Positions 26,235 to 35,352 are shown, counted from the first letter of the stretch. The stretch: 64,000 bases of DNA from Kocuria massiliensis (GCF_900169715.1 NZ_LT835161.1:62001-126000); one strand, 5' to 3'. A program made the numbers and translations. The notes: generated by a model from the sequence alone, not told the origin.

Positions 26235-27529
26235 GCGTGGCCAAGAAACAGGTGCACCTAAACCTCTTCATCTACGGTTGCGGTCACCACAACGCAGCGT
26301 GGAGAACTCCCGATTCGGCGGTGGAACGGCTCGGTGACATCGAGTACTACGAGGAGCTTGCACGACTTGCCGAAAATGGCACCTTGGACGCGGTGTTTTT
26401 CGCCGACGGTCAGTCGCTCCGGGCGGATTCGGCGGAACGCACGCCGTCGTGGTTCTTGGAACCGCTCACCACCCTGACGGCGTTGGCGCGGGCTACCTCG
26501 AACATCGGTCTGGTCAGCACCGTCTCGAGTTCCTTCTACGAGCCATTTCACGCCGCCAGGTTGCTTGCGAGCCTGGATCACATCAGTTCCGGGCGCGTCG
26601 GCTGGAACGTCGTGACGTCCATGTTCGACGCCGAAGCTCGAAACCACGGGAAGGAACGGCTTCCGGAGCACGCGGAGCGCTATGCCCGGGCCGAAGAGTT
26701 CATCGATGCCGTGCAAGCCCTGTGGGATTCGTGGCCCCATGCCTCGATTCGTGCGGATCGAAACGGCAAGTATCTTGACTCGGAAGCCATCCACTCAATT
26801 GACCACCGCGGTGAGTACTTCACCGTGGCCGGTCCACTGAACGTTCCCCAACCCCCGCAAGAACGGCCAGTGCTCTTTCAGGCGGGATCCTCGGATCCCG
26901 GGCGAAACCTGGCGGCGCGAAGGGCAGAGGGGATCTACGCCGTCGCCTACGACCTCGAGCAGGGGAAAGCGTACCGCTCTGACGTGCGCGCTCGAGCCGA
27001 GGCCGCGGGGCGGAACCCTGATGAACTGGTCGTGATGCCTGGGCTCGTCCCCTATGTGGGACGGACCCTCGACGACGCCGAACGCACGCGAGATCGTCTC
27101 GACGCACTTCTACCGGTGGAAGCCTCGCTCCAGCAGTTGGGCGGATTCATCCATCGCGATTGCTCCGACTGGGATCTCGACGAGCCGGTTCCCGAACTGG
27201 CGCCGCTCGAGGAATTCACCGGTCCGCAGGGGCGCTACGCAACGATTCTGCGGATTATCGAGGTGGAGCAACCGACCGTACGCCAACTTCTGGGGCGGTT
27301 GGCGGCCGGTGGTGGGCACTGCACGATGATCGGCACCCCGGAAACCATTGCCGATCAAATCGAGCAGTGGCTCGACGAAGGCGCGGCCGATGGATTCAAC
27401 CTGATGCCGCCTCAGCTTCCCCAGAGCTTGGACGATTTCGTGGAGCTGGTGATTCCGGAATTACGACGTCGTGGCCGGTTCCGAGACGTGTATCAAGCCT
27501 CAACGTTGCGGGGGAACCTGGCGGGCTAG
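26231..27529 (+). CDS. NtaA/SnaA/DszA-type FMN-dependent monooxygenase under TPP riboswitch control
   Basis: 432 aa from ATG 26231, overlapping the SDR stop. A bacterial luciferase-like TIM barrel of the NtaA/SnaA/DszA subfamily, with HLNLFIYGCGHHNAAWR at the N-terminus, LEPLTTLTALARATSNIGLV, HISSGRVGWNVVTS, RPVLFQAGSSDPGRNLAAR and TPETIADQIEQW. These two-component enzymes use FMNH2 from a separate reductase to oxidise C-S, C-N or ring carbons of small organic molecules. No flavin reductase gene is adjacent. Control by TPP points to oxidation of thiamine or a breakdown product; that is inference. Confidence 0.88.
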   Translation: MSVAKKQVHLNLFIYGCGHHNAAWRTPDSAVERLGDIEYYEELARLAENGTLDAVFFADGQSLRADSAERTPSWFLEPLTTLTALARATSNIGLVSTVSSSFYEPFHAARLLASLDHISSGRVGWNVVTSMFDAEARNHGKERLPEHAERYARAEEFIDAVQALWDSWPHASIRADRNGKYLDSEAIHSIDHRGEYFTVAGPLNVPQPPQERPVLFQAGSSDPGRNLAARRAEGIYAVAYDLEQGKAYRSDVRARAEAAGRNPDELVVMPGLVPYVGRTLDDAERTRDRLDALLPVEASLQQLGGFIHRDCSDWDLDEPVPELAPLEEFTGPQGRYATILRIIEVEQPTVRQLLGRLAAGGGHCTMIGTPETIADQIEQWLDEGAADGFNLMPPQLPQSLDDFVELVIPELRRRGRFRDVYQASTLRGNLAG

Positions 27530-27633
27530 GAGAACGACGACTCGCCTCAACGGGCGCGGTTCCTTAACTTGTCAGTCGGGGTTTCTAGGCTGGTGAATAC
27601 CTCCTACAGACTATCGAGCAAGAGGACTGGACC

Positions 27634-28143
27634 ATGATGAGCCAACGCCATGTCGACGAATCCATCTGGGCACGCATTGAGGATCTTTCTCTCGTATCGC
27701 GCGCAGAGGCCTTAGCAACTGCGGCGCACGAGGGGCAGAAAGATCAGGCTGGGAATAGGTACATCGATCATCCCCGGAGAGTCGCCGGGTATGTGGCCAG
27801 AAGGTGCGAGGAGCGGGGCGTGTTTGGCTATGAGGCCAACGTTGCCGTGGCCGCGGCGTGGCTCCACGACGTCGTGGAAGATACTTCCGTGACCGAGGCT
27901 CAACTGCGTGAGTTTTTCCCGGAGCACGTGGTCGACGCCGTCGTGGCAGTGACCAAGCTTCCGGGCGAAACCACCGAGGAGTATTTCGCCAAGGTCCGTT
28001 CCGTTCCCGCAGCCGTCGTCGTTAAGGAGTCGGATGTGGAAGACAACACCGACCCTCAACGCACCGCCCTGCTCGGCAAGGAAACGCGAGAACGGTTGGC
28101 GGTGAAATACGGCCGGGCCAAGGAGCTTTTGAAAGCCTCCTGA
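27634..28143 (+). CDS. Small HD-domain protein, likely (p)ppGpp hydrolase (SAH/MESH1-like)
   Basis: 169 aa. Motifs of the RelA/SpoT hydrolase domain: AHEGQKDQAGNRYIDHPRRVA, AAWLHDVVEDT (the metal-binding HDxxED) and late VKESDVEDNTDP. The synthetase, TGS and ACT domains of full-length Rel are absent, matching stand-alone small alarmone hydrolases. It would remove the 3' pyrophosphate of (p)ppGpp, or act on a related nucleotide. Two ATG codons begin the frame; 27637 is equally possible. A hairpin overlaps the stop codon. Confidence 0.8.
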   Translation: MMSQRHVDESIWARIEDLSLVSRAEALATAAHEGQKDQAGNRYIDHPRRVAGYVARRCEERGVFGYEANVAVAAAWLHDVVEDTSVTEAQLREFFPEHVVDAVVAVTKLPGETTEEYFAKVRSVPAAVVVKESDVEDNTDPQRTALLGKETRERLAVKYGRAKELLKAS

Positions 28144-28153
28144 CCCGGCCGTA
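28108..28153 (+). terminator. Hairpin overlapping the stop of the HD-domain gene
   Basis: TACGGCCGGG (28108-28117) pairs with CCCGGCCGTA (28144-28153), with an inner AGGAG/CTCCT stem. It lies at the junction of converging genes and includes the stop codon. No T run follows. A bidirectional terminator is inferred. Confidence 0.5.
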
Positions 28154-28163
28154 TGAGCGTGTG

Positions 28164-30587
28164 TTAGGCGGTCGCCTGGGCCTCGCTCGGCTCCACGGTG
28201 ACGCGGATGTTCTTCATCAAGGGCTGCTCGCTCTGCGTGCTGTAGTCTTCGATGCCGATCAGCACATTCATCTCGGGCATGTATCCCGCGGCGCTACCCT
28301 GCGGCAGGTTGTAAGCCAACGCATGGTACTTTTCGAGCCGCCGGTGCACTCCCGTTTTGGAGGTCGCGGTGATATCCACGAGGTCGCCTTGTTGGATACC
28401 GCGGGAGCGCATGTCGTCGGGGTTCATGAAGATCAACGTGCGCAGGTTCTTGATGCCTCGGTAACGGTCGTTATTCGAGTAGATCGTGGTGTTCCACTGA
28501 TCGTGAGAGCGCATGGTTTGCAGAATCAGCGATTCGCCATCCGGTACGACGTCGGGCATCTCAGCGTGAGAGAAGTTCGCGTAGCCGGTGGACGTCTTGG
28601 AGAAATCTAGCTCTCGAGCCGGCTGGTGAATGCGGAATCCGTGCGGCAGGCGGACCCGGCGGTTGAAGTCCTCGAAACCGGGGAGCACCTCCTGCATGGT
28701 GTCTCGGATGGTGTCGTAATTTTGCGCGTACTCTTCCCACGGGGTTGCGGAATTGGGGAGCGTGGCACGGGCCATTCCGGACAGGATGGCCGGCTCCGAC
28801 ATGAGGTACGGCGAAGCCGGGCGTTTCATGCCGAAGGAATGGTGAACCATCGACATCGCGTCCTCGACCGAGACACACTGTTCCCCGGACTTTTGAATGT
28901 CCTTCTCGGTGCGACCCAGGCAGGGGAGGATGAGGGCATTCTTGCCGTGGACGATGTGGCTACGGTTGAGCTTGGTGCTGACCTGGACGGTCAAATCAGT
29001 GTTGCGCAGGCCCTGCGCGGTCAGCTCGGTATCCGGTGCCGCCAAGACAAAATTTCCGCCCATGCTCACGAACACCTTGACCTTGCCCTCGACCATCCCT
29101 TCGATGGTGGTGACGGTATCCAGGCCGTGTTCGCGCGGAGACGTGATGCCGCAGACGTCGTCGAGCTTATCGAGGAATTCCGCGGTGGGTCGGTGATCGA
29201 TACCGCAGGTGCGGTTACCTTGCACGTTGCTGTGGCCGCGAACCGGTGAGGGGCCCGTTCCCTCGCGGCCAATATTGCCGCGCATGAGCAAGAGGTTGAC
29301 GATCTCGCGGACGGCGTCGACGCCGTGTTCATGCTGCGTCACGCCCAGGCACCACGAGATGACCGTTTTCTCGGCGTTCCGGTACAGCTCCGCAACCTGG
29401 AGGATCTGAGCCTTCAACAGTCCGGTTTGGCGCTGCAGCTCGTCCCAGGACGTTTCATTGACGATGCGCTGGTATTCCTCGAAGCCGTGCGTGTGCTTGT
29501 CGATGAACTCCCGATCGATGGCTTGAGCATCATTCGGGAGGCGCTCGAACAGGGCCTTGGCGATTCCGCGCATCAACGCGAGGTCTCCGCCCGGACGAAC
29601 CTGAACGTTCATCGAGGTGGTGTCGGTGACCTTATTCATCGCCATCTGCCCGATTTCGTGGGGCACGATGGTTCCGTTGGATGCGGCTTCGACGAGGGGA
29701 TTAATGTGGACGACCTTCGCGCCCCGACGCTCGGCGTCGGCCAGAGCCGTGAGCATGCGCGGCGCATTGGACGCGGCGTTATTGCCCATGATGAAGATGA
29801 GGTCAGCTTTGTCCCAGTCCTCGAGGTCCGAGGTTCCTTTGCCGGTTCCGAGGGATGCTTGCAGGGCTCGGCCGGAGGCCTCATGGCACATGTTGGAGCA
29901 GTCCGGCAGGTTGTTCGTGCCGAATTCACGGGCCCATAACTGATAGAGGAACGTCGCTTCGTTGCTGAGGCGCCCTGACGTGTAAAAGGAGGCCCCATCC
30001 GGGGAGTCGAGACCACGGAGCGTTTCGCCCACCAGAGCGAAGGCGTCGTCCCATTCGATGGGGACGTAGTGGTCGGTCTCGGCGTCGTAGACCATCGGCT
30101 GAGTCAGGCGGCCGACGTTCTCCAGCGCGTAGTCCGTCCACCCTTCCAACTCGGTGACGGTGTGCTGGGCGAAGAATTCCGCGGTGGTGCGCTTGCGCGT
30201 CATTTCCCAGGTGGTGTGCTTGACGCCGTTTTCGCAGAGATCCAGCTTGAGTCCGTGCTGATCGTCGGGCCAGGCGCAACCCGGGCAGTCGAATCCACCA
30301 TTTTCCTGATTCATGGTGAACATCGCGCGCGTGCCGAGGACCGGCTCACGTTGCGTCATGAGAACGTTTGCCACGGAGCGTGCCGCACCCCATGCGGCGG
30401 CCGGGTGCTCGTAGTCCTCCTGGGAGTAGGGCCTCTTGGTGCGAGGCCCGTAGCCGAACTGGCCCTGTTCGCCGTTGCGATTGATGGTGGTGACGACCTT
30501 ACCGCTGTCTCGACCGGCGTTTTCCCGGCTCAAAGGTCCGTCGTGTTGGCCTCGTTCGCTCGCTGTTTCGTCCGTCTGAAGTGCCAC
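28164..30587 (-). CDS. FdhF/YdeP-family molybdopterin oxidoreductase
   Basis: 807 aa from GTG 30587, preceded by GAGGAG six bases upstream; the open frame extends further but without a start site. Family landmarks: the YdeP-type cysteine region DCPGCAWPDDQHG and CENGVKHTTWE (about 105-140), molybdopterin-binding SGRLSNEATFLYQLWAREFGTNN with PDCSNMCHEASG, GNNAASNAPRM, and RGHSNVQGNRTCGID. A molydopterin dinucleotide-binding domain is at the C-terminus (about 680-800). YdeP in E. coli is tied to acid resistance. Substrate unknown; no fdhD maturation gene is adjacent. Confidence 0.88.
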   Translation of the reverse strand: MALQTDETASERGQHDGPLSRENAGRDSGKVVTTINRNGEQGQFGYGPRTKRPYSQEDYEHPAAAWGAARSVANVLMTQREPVLGTRAMFTMNQENGGFDCPGCAWPDDQHGLKLDLCENGVKHTTWEMTRKRTTAEFFAQHTVTELEGWTDYALENVGRLTQPMVYDAETDHYVPIEWDDAFALVGETLRGLDSPDGASFYTSGRLSNEATFLYQLWAREFGTNNLPDCSNMCHEASGRALQASLGTGKGTSDLEDWDKADLIFIMGNNAASNAPRMLTALADAERRGAKVVHINPLVEAASNGTIVPHEIGQMAMNKVTDTTSMNVQVRPGGDLALMRGIAKALFERLPNDAQAIDREFIDKHTHGFEEYQRIVNETSWDELQRQTGLLKAQILQVAELYRNAEKTVISWCLGVTQHEHGVDAVREIVNLLLMRGNIGREGTGPSPVRGHSNVQGNRTCGIDHRPTAEFLDKLDDVCGITSPREHGLDTVTTIEGMVEGKVKVFVSMGGNFVLAAPDTELTAQGLRNTDLTVQVSTKLNRSHIVHGKNALILPCLGRTEKDIQKSGEQCVSVEDAMSMVHHSFGMKRPASPYLMSEPAILSGMARATLPNSATPWEEYAQNYDTIRDTMQEVLPGFEDFNRRVRLPHGFRIHQPARELDFSKTSTGYANFSHAEMPDVVPDGESLILQTMRSHDQWNTTIYSNNDRYRGIKNLRTLIFMNPDDMRSRGIQQGDLVDITATSKTGVHRRLEKYHALAYNLPQGSAAGYMPEMNVLIGIEDYSTQSEQPLMKNIRVTVEPSEAQATA

Positions 30588-30712
30588 GTTATTCTCCTCG
30601 CCCCGGTGTGTGGCAAGCACATTCGATGCAGATACATCGTTTTGCTTGCTAACTTCAGGGTACACAGAGGCAGGGGGACACGCACCAGGGGCGAAGGGAA
30701 GCGCTTCCGCCG

Positions 30713-31294
30713 TTAGTCGATGGAGTCGATGAGCTCTTGGTGCACGGTGGTGTCTCCCGTGAGCTCGGGGTGGAAGGAAATCCCCACGATTTTTCCTTGA
30801 CGCACGGCAACGACTTCGCCCCCGTGTTCGGCGAGGGTTTCCACGCCCGGCCCCACGCGTGTCACGATCGGGGCCCGAATGAAGGCGGCCCGCACGGAGT
30901 CGGCGGCGGATCCCTTCCATTTCACGGTGACTTCGGCGGATTCGACCTGCGAGCCAAAGGCATTGCGGGAGACTCCGACGTCGAGCACGCCCAAGGACTG
31001 CTGGCCTGGGGCTGGGTCGTCAATGGTCGTGGAGACCATGATGAGGCCGGCGCATGTGCCGAGGGTCGGCAAGCCGTTGCGAATCGCCTCGATTAAGGGG
31101 TCTCGCAGGCCAAAAATTCTGGTCAGGCGGTCGATGGTCGAAGACTCTCCCCCGGGGAGAACCAACGCATCCACCTCCGTGAGTTGTTCGGGGCGCCGCA
31201 CCAGCGTGACGGACGCGCCGAGGTGGCCTAGCATATCCGCATGCTCGGCCACCCCGCCCTGAAGAGCCAGGACCCCTACTGTGGGACGACGCAT
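30713..31294 (-). CDS. pdxT: Pyridoxal 5'-phosphate synthase glutaminase subunit PdxT
   Basis: 193 aa, a class I glutamine amidotransferase. It begins VGVLALQGGVAEH, has PGGESSTIDRL, the nucleophile Cys in LGTCAGL, and the His/Glu pair in SFHPELTGDTTVH. It releases ammonia from glutamine and passes it to PdxS for vitamin B6 synthesis. It follows pdxS by 5 bp in the same orientation. Confidence 0.97.
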   Translation of the reverse strand: MRRPTVGVLALQGGVAEHADMLGHLGASVTLVRRPEQLTEVDALVLPGGESSTIDRLTRIFGLRDPLIEAIRNGLPTLGTCAGLIMVSTTIDDPAPGQQSLGVLDVGVSRNAFGSQVESAEVTVKWKGSAADSVRAAFIRAPIVTRVGPGVETLAEHGGEVVAVRQGKIVGISFHPELTGDTTVHQELIDSID

Positions 31295-31299
31295 CGTCG

Positions 31300-32226
31300 T
31301 TACCAGCCGCGCTCGGCCAACCGGTGCGGCGCGGGCAGGTCGCCCACGTTGATGCCTACCATCGCCTCGCCGAGTCCCCGAGAGGCGTCCGCGACGGCTT
31401 GAGCGTCGTCGTAGTACGCCGTGGCCTTAACGATCGCTGCCGCACGTTCGGCAGGATTGCCGGACTTGAAGATTCCGGAGCCCACGAAGACGCCGTCGGC
31501 GCCGAGCTGCATCATCATCGCGGCATCGGCAGGGGTGGCCACGCCGCCCGCGGTGAAGAGGACCACGGGCAAGGAGCCGGTGCGTGCGACTTCCAGAACG
31601 ATGTCGTACGGAGCCGCCAGCTCTTTGGCCTTGACGAACAGGGAATCCGGCGACGACGCGTAGGCCGCTTGGAGTTCCGCGATCTGTGCCTTGATGGTGC
31701 GAATGTGCTTGGTGGCTTCGGAAACGTCGCCGGTACCGGCCTCGCCCTTGGAGCGGATCATAGCCGCGCCCTCGGCGATGCGACGCAGGGCCTCTCCGAG
31801 GTTGGTGGCTCCGCACACAAACGGCACGGTGAAATTCTGCTTGTCGATGTGGTTGACGTAGTCGGCCGGGGAAAGGACCTCGGACTCGTCAATGTAGTCA
31901 ACCTTCAGCGCTTCCAGAACCTGGGCTTCCACGAAATGGCCGATGCGAGCCTTCGCCATCACAGGAATCGAGACCGTATCGATGATCTGCTCGATCAAAT
32001 CCGGGTCGGACATGCGGGCGACGCCGCCCTGGGCACGGATGTCTGCGGGTACGCGTTCGAGGGCCATGACGGCCACGGCGCCGGCATCTTCGGCGATGCG
32101 GGCCTGCTCGGGGGTCACGACGTCCATGATGACGCCTCCCTTGAGCATGTCTGCCAAACCGCGCTTAACCAGCGGCGATCCGGTACGGGAAGTCTGAGAA
32201 GTCTGCGTTTCGGTCATGCGATCCAT
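31300..32226 (-). CDS. pdxS: Pyridoxal 5'-phosphate synthase subunit PdxS
   Basis: 308 aa. The (beta/alpha)8 synthase subunit is highly conserved: [60 protein letters not shown] and [11 protein letters not shown]. The catalytic lysines are in VMAKARIGH and MIRSKGE. It makes PLP from ribose 5-phosphate, glyceraldehyde 3-phosphate and ammonia. ATG 32226 follows GGGGA at good spacing; an ATG three codons later is possible. The promoter region has paired TGGWCCA palindromes. Confidence 0.97.
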   Translation of the reverse strand: MDRMTETQTSQTSRTGSPLVKRGLADMLKGGVIMDVVTPEQARIAEDAGAVAVMALERVPADIRAQGGVARMSDPDLIEQIIDTVSIPVMAKARIGHFVEAQVLEALKVDYIDESEVLSPADYVNHIDKQNFTVPFVCGATNLGEALRRIAEGAAMIRSKGEAGTGDVSEATKHIRTIKAQIAELQAAYASSPDSLFVKAKELAAPYDIVLEVARTGSLPVVLFTAGGVATPADAAMMMQLGADGVFVGSGIFKSGNPAERAAAIVKATAYYDDAQAVADASRGLGEAMVGINVGDLPAPHRLAERGW

Positions 32227-32240
32227 CTTTCATTCCCCGA

Positions 32241-32283
32241 TGGACCAAAGAAAGGGCCAGATTTATAAGAAAAAATTGGTCCA
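32241..32283 (-). promoter_or_regulatory. pdxST promoter with paired TGGWCCA operators
   Basis: TGGACCAA (32241-32248) and TTGGTCCA (32276-32283) form an inverted pair, each half itself near-palindromic. Between them, read leftward, is TATAAA (32267-32262), a good -10 box. The sites bracket the -10 box about 15-55 bp ahead of pdxS. A PdxR-type MocR regulator encoded 3 kb away (35449-36924) is the obvious candidate binder. Regulation is inferred. Confidence 0.5.
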
Positions 32284-32318
32284 GTTGCCGGTGGCGCGAG
32301 CGTCGACCCGCGGGGGCC

Positions 32319-32370
32319 TTCCCGTGGTGGTCGGTCGACCAAAGGGCCATCGACCGACACACCACGGGAA
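32319..32370 (-). terminator. Terminator hairpin between the PTS operon and pdxST
   Basis: TTCCCGTGGTGGTCGGTCG (32319-32337) pairs with the complementary segment at 32351-32370 through an almost continuous stem of about 17 bp. It starts 14 bp after the stop of the PTS IIC gene, and separates that operon from the pdxS promoter. Confidence 0.7.
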
Positions 32371-32384
32371 TTCCAACCTCAGGG

Positions 32385-33779
32385 CTATGCCCCGGCGGAA
32401 GTGTGGGCCTCCTGATCCGTGGTGGTCCGCCGGGCCTTTCGGTCCAACGCGTAGCTGGTAAGGAAGAGCGCCACGACGGAGAGTGCAATGCCCGCGATGA
32501 TGAGGACCTTGCCGCCTCCGAGTCCGAGCCAACCCAGGTAGAGACCGATGATGCCGTAGTCAGAATCGCCGAACGTCGCATTGGCTGTTCCGATATCGCC
32601 CAGGAGGGGCAGGAGCAACAGCGGAACCAGGGTAATCAAGACGCCGTTCGCAAAGGAGCCGAGAACCGCCCCTCGGCGACCGCCGACGGCGTTGCCGATG
32701 ACACCGGATGCGCCGCCCGTCATGAAGTGCGCGACGATGCCGGGAATGATGACCGCCGTGCCCAAAGCGCCCATGAGGCCCATGCCCAGCAGGCCCGCTA
32801 CGAGGGAGGACAAGAAGCCCACCATCACCGCATTCGGAGCGAAGGTGAAGGTGATGGGCACGTCGAGAGCGGGCTTGGCATTCGGGACCATGCGCTCTGA
32901 AATGCCTTTGAAGGCCGGCACGATTTCCGCCAAGATCACTCGCACGCCCGCCAGGATGATGAAAACACCCGCGGCAAATTTTCCGGCAGAGATGATCGCC
33001 CAGAGAATGTAGTTCTGACCGTCGGAAATCTCATCCTGCACGTACGAGGGACCAGCAAACAACGCGACGATCACGAAGATCAGCCCCATCGAGAGAGCAA
33101 CGACCACGGTGGAATCGCGGACAAAACCGAGGGACTTGGGAACCTTGAGTTTTTCCGTGGAATGTTCCGGATTTCCACCAGTGATCGATGCGACGAGTCC
33201 GGACAACGCAATGCCGAAACCACCCGTGTGGCCAAGAGCAACGGTGTCGTTACCGGTGACCCGCCGCATAAAGGGCTGGACGATTGCGGGCGAAACCGTG
33301 GTGATCACCGCTTCGGCAATCGAGCCCCAGAGAATGGCTTCCCAGGTGCTGAACCCAGCCACGATGAGGATTACCGCGATCATCGCCGACTGATAGAGCG
33401 CGACGTGGCCCGAGAGATAGATGTACTTGAACCGAGTGATGCGCGCGAACACGACGTTGACGATCATCCCAAAGAAGAAGATCAATGCGGCGGCCGTGCC
33501 ATATTCCTGCAGGACCGGGCCCACGATGGCTTCGTTATTTGGCACGACCCCTTGGACGCCGAAGACCTCGGAGAACATTCGACCAAAGGGGTCCAAGGAA
33601 TCGACGATGACTGCCGCGCCGGCCGACAGCACGAGGAAGCCGACGAACGTCTTGATCGTGCCTTTCATCAGATCGGTGCCGGACTTCTTCTGGAGCACGA
33701 GACCCAGGAGAGCTATCAGTGCGACGAGGATCGCGGGTTGGGAAAAGACTTGTACGAGAACCTGAAGTGCGCTTGCCAT
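32385..33779 (-). CDS. PTS ascorbate-type transporter IIC (UlaA-like)
   Basis: 464 aa, about eleven membrane segments. The UlaA/SgaT family signature regions are VFSQPAILVALIALLGLVLQKKSGTDLMKGTIKTFVGFLVL, and GHTGGFGIALSG with the substrate-site residues, and VVPNNEAIVGP. The C-subunit carries the sugar across the membrane while it is phosphorylated by IIB. L-ascorbate is the known substrate of the family, but actinobacterial members may use other sugars or pentitols. It is third in the leftward operon IIA-IIB-IIC. Confidence 0.9.
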   Translation of the reverse strand: MASALQVLVQVFSQPAILVALIALLGLVLQKKSGTDLMKGTIKTFVGFLVLSAGAAVIVDSLDPFGRMFSEVFGVQGVVPNNEAIVGPVLQEYGTAAALIFFFGMIVNVVFARITRFKYIYLSGHVALYQSAMIAVILIVAGFSTWEAILWGSIAEAVITTVSPAIVQPFMRRVTGNDTVALGHTGGFGIALSGLVASITGGNPEHSTEKLKVPKSLGFVRDSTVVVALSMGLIFVIVALFAGPSYVQDEISDGQNYILWAIISAGKFAAGVFIILAGVRVILAEIVPAFKGISERMVPNAKPALDVPITFTFAPNAVMVGFLSSLVAGLLGMGLMGALGTAVIIPGIVAHFMTGGASGVIGNAVGGRRGAVLGSFANGVLITLVPLLLLPLLGDIGTANATFGDSDYGIIGLYLGWLGLGGGKVLIIAGIALSVVALFLTSYALDRKARRTTTDQEAHTSAGA

Positions 33780-33796
33780 GACCTATACCCCCGCCG

Positions 33797-34090
33797 TCAT
33801 TCGTTGCTCATGGAAATGTTGAGCCGTTCGCAGGTCTGGCGAACCTTCTCATTCAATTCGTCTTGGTCGATGATCGAATCGAGAATGACGACGTCGTCGA
33901 AACCGGACACGGAATTCTCGAGATCGCGGCCGACGAAGAAGACGTCCGCGTCCTCGGGCGAGGCGGACCCCAAGTCGGCGTGGGAGACCTCGACGCCTTG
34001 GGCGCCGATCGTCTTGAGCGCATTCTGGATGTTTAACTCGACCATGAAGGAACTCCCCAAGCCGGAGCTGCACAGTGCCATGAATTTCAT
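33797..34090 (-). CDS. PTS IIB component (UlaB-like)
   Basis: 97 aa from ATG 34090, seven bases after AAAGG. The phosphorylated cysteine is in the P-loop ALCSSGLGSSFMVE at residues about 5-17, matching the ascorbate/galactitol-type IIB fold. It transfers phosphate from the upstream IIA to the sugar bound by IIC. It lies between IIA (28-bp gap) and IIC (17-bp gap). Confidence 0.9.
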   Translation of the reverse strand: MKFMALCSSGLGSSFMVELNIQNALKTIGAQGVEVSHADLGSASPEDADVFFVGRDLENSVSGFDDVVILDSIIDQDELNEKVRQTCERLNISMSNE

Positions 34091-34118
34091 GAGATGACCT
34101 TTCGTTGGATGGTTTGAA

Positions 34119-34562
34119 TTAGGGGGCTTCAAAGAGGGCGATGATGTCCTCGGCTTGGGAGGCGCCGGTCAGGACGTCGCGTTTCTGGGGATCCATCAGG
34201 ACCGCGGCCAGTTCGCGGAGTGCGTCTTGATGCGAGGTGGCGTCGGCTGCCGCCAGAAAAAGAACCGTGCTCAACGGGTGGTCCGGGGCATCGGCTAACA
34301 ATGTGGGTTGTCTCAGCGTCAGGAGCGAGAGGCTGGTGGTGAGGGCGCCCGCCTCCGGCCTGGCGTGGGCGAGGGTGACACCAAACCCGAGATCCATATA
34401 GGTGCCGCCCGGTTCCTGAACGGTCTGGACGACCCGGTCCACGTAGGTCTCGAGGACGGACCCATCGGCCACCAGGGGTGCGGCCGCGAGCCGGATGGCT
34501 TCCTCCCACGTGAGGGACTCGGCGACGGAAATGCGATCCGGGGTGAGAATGTCGTGGATCAT
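34119..34562 (-). CDS. PTS IIA component (UlaC/mannitol-fructose type)
   Basis: 147 aa. The phosphorylated histidine lies in GFGVTLAHARPEAGA near residue 65. HPr~P donates phosphate to this residue, which passes it to IIB. The start ATG follows GGAAAGG at 7 nt and overlaps the stop of the upstream GntR gene (ATGA, 34559-34562), so regulator and transporter are co-translated. Confidence 0.9.
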   Translation of the reverse strand: MIHDILTPDRISVAESLTWEEAIRLAAAPLVADGSVLETYVDRVVQTVQEPGGTYMDLGFGVTLAHARPEAGALTTSLSLLTLRQPTLLADAPDHPLSTVLFLAAADATSHQDALRELAAVLMDPQKRDVLTGASQAEDIIALFEAP

Positions 34563-35329
34563 GGCTGGTCCTTTCCAGCAGAAGAGTGACTGATATAGGT
34601 GAAGGTGGGGGAGGCCTGCGCGTCCGCGTAGATGGTCTCGGTACAGACTTCCGCGTGGGCGGCGTCGCCGTAGATCCTCATGAACGTACTGAGCCGGATG
34701 GTGGTAGGCACCAGTCCCAAATGGTCAGCATCGTTGCCTGAAACTTCCACGATGCGAGTGGTCGCTTGCCCAATGCGTGGAGTGAACGCGAAGTCGTGGG
34801 ACAGCACGGCTTGTAAAGACTGATCGGCGAGGTCATACGTTAAGAGGCCGCGGTATTTCCGAGCATCCAGCCAGCACCGCGTGAGGTGGTCCACCCGGCC
34901 TTCGATACTTCGAAGCCTGTCCAAACGCACGACCTCGGATCCGGCGGGCACATGAAGAGTTTGGGAAATTCGAGCCGAAGCGACGACGACGTCCTGGAAC
35001 AACACGCTGGAGGACACATGGAACCCTTGGTCACGCATTTGAGTGAATAAGCCGCGGGAATCGACGAGTTCATTCGGATGACTGGTGTCGCCGTCGCGGG
35101 CGCAAACAAACGTTCCTCGGCCTTGCTGGCGCGTGAGGATGCCTTGCTGGACGAGCTCGTGAATGGCCCGTCGGACGGTAATTCGACTCACGCCGTAGCG
35201 CTCGCAGAGTGCGGACTCGGGAGGCAACGGCGTTCCGGCGGCCTCTCGACCGAAGTCGGACGCGATGGCGGCTTGCACATACTGATATTTCGTAGCTCGC
35301 GCCGAACGGGCCGTGCTGTCCCTTGTCAT
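34559..35329 (-). CDS. GntR/HutC-family regulator of the PTS operon
   Basis: 256 aa. The N-terminal winged helix (about 12-80) has PLPPESALCERYGVSRITVRRAIHELVQQGIL and RQQGRGTFV. The C-terminal UTRA ligand-binding domain (about 95-245) has VVRLDRLRSIEG and TYDLADQSLQ. HutC-type regulators release DNA on binding the transported sugar phosphate. It is the first gene of the operon and probably autoregulated through the TACTTCAGTA site upstream. Confidence 0.9.
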   Translation of the reverse strand: MTRDSTARSARATKYQYVQAAIASDFGREAAGTPLPPESALCERYGVSRITVRRAIHELVQQGILTRQQGRGTFVCARDGDTSHPNELVDSRGLFTQMRDQGFHVSSSVLFQDVVVASARISQTLHVPAGSEVVRLDRLRSIEGRVDHLTRCWLDARKYRGLLTYDLADQSLQAVLSHDFAFTPRIGQATTRIVEVSGNDADHLGLVPTTIRLSTFMRIYGDAAHAEVCTETIYADAQASPTFTYISHSSAGKDQP

Positions 35330-35352
35330 GCCGAAGCCTCTCCATTGATGCC

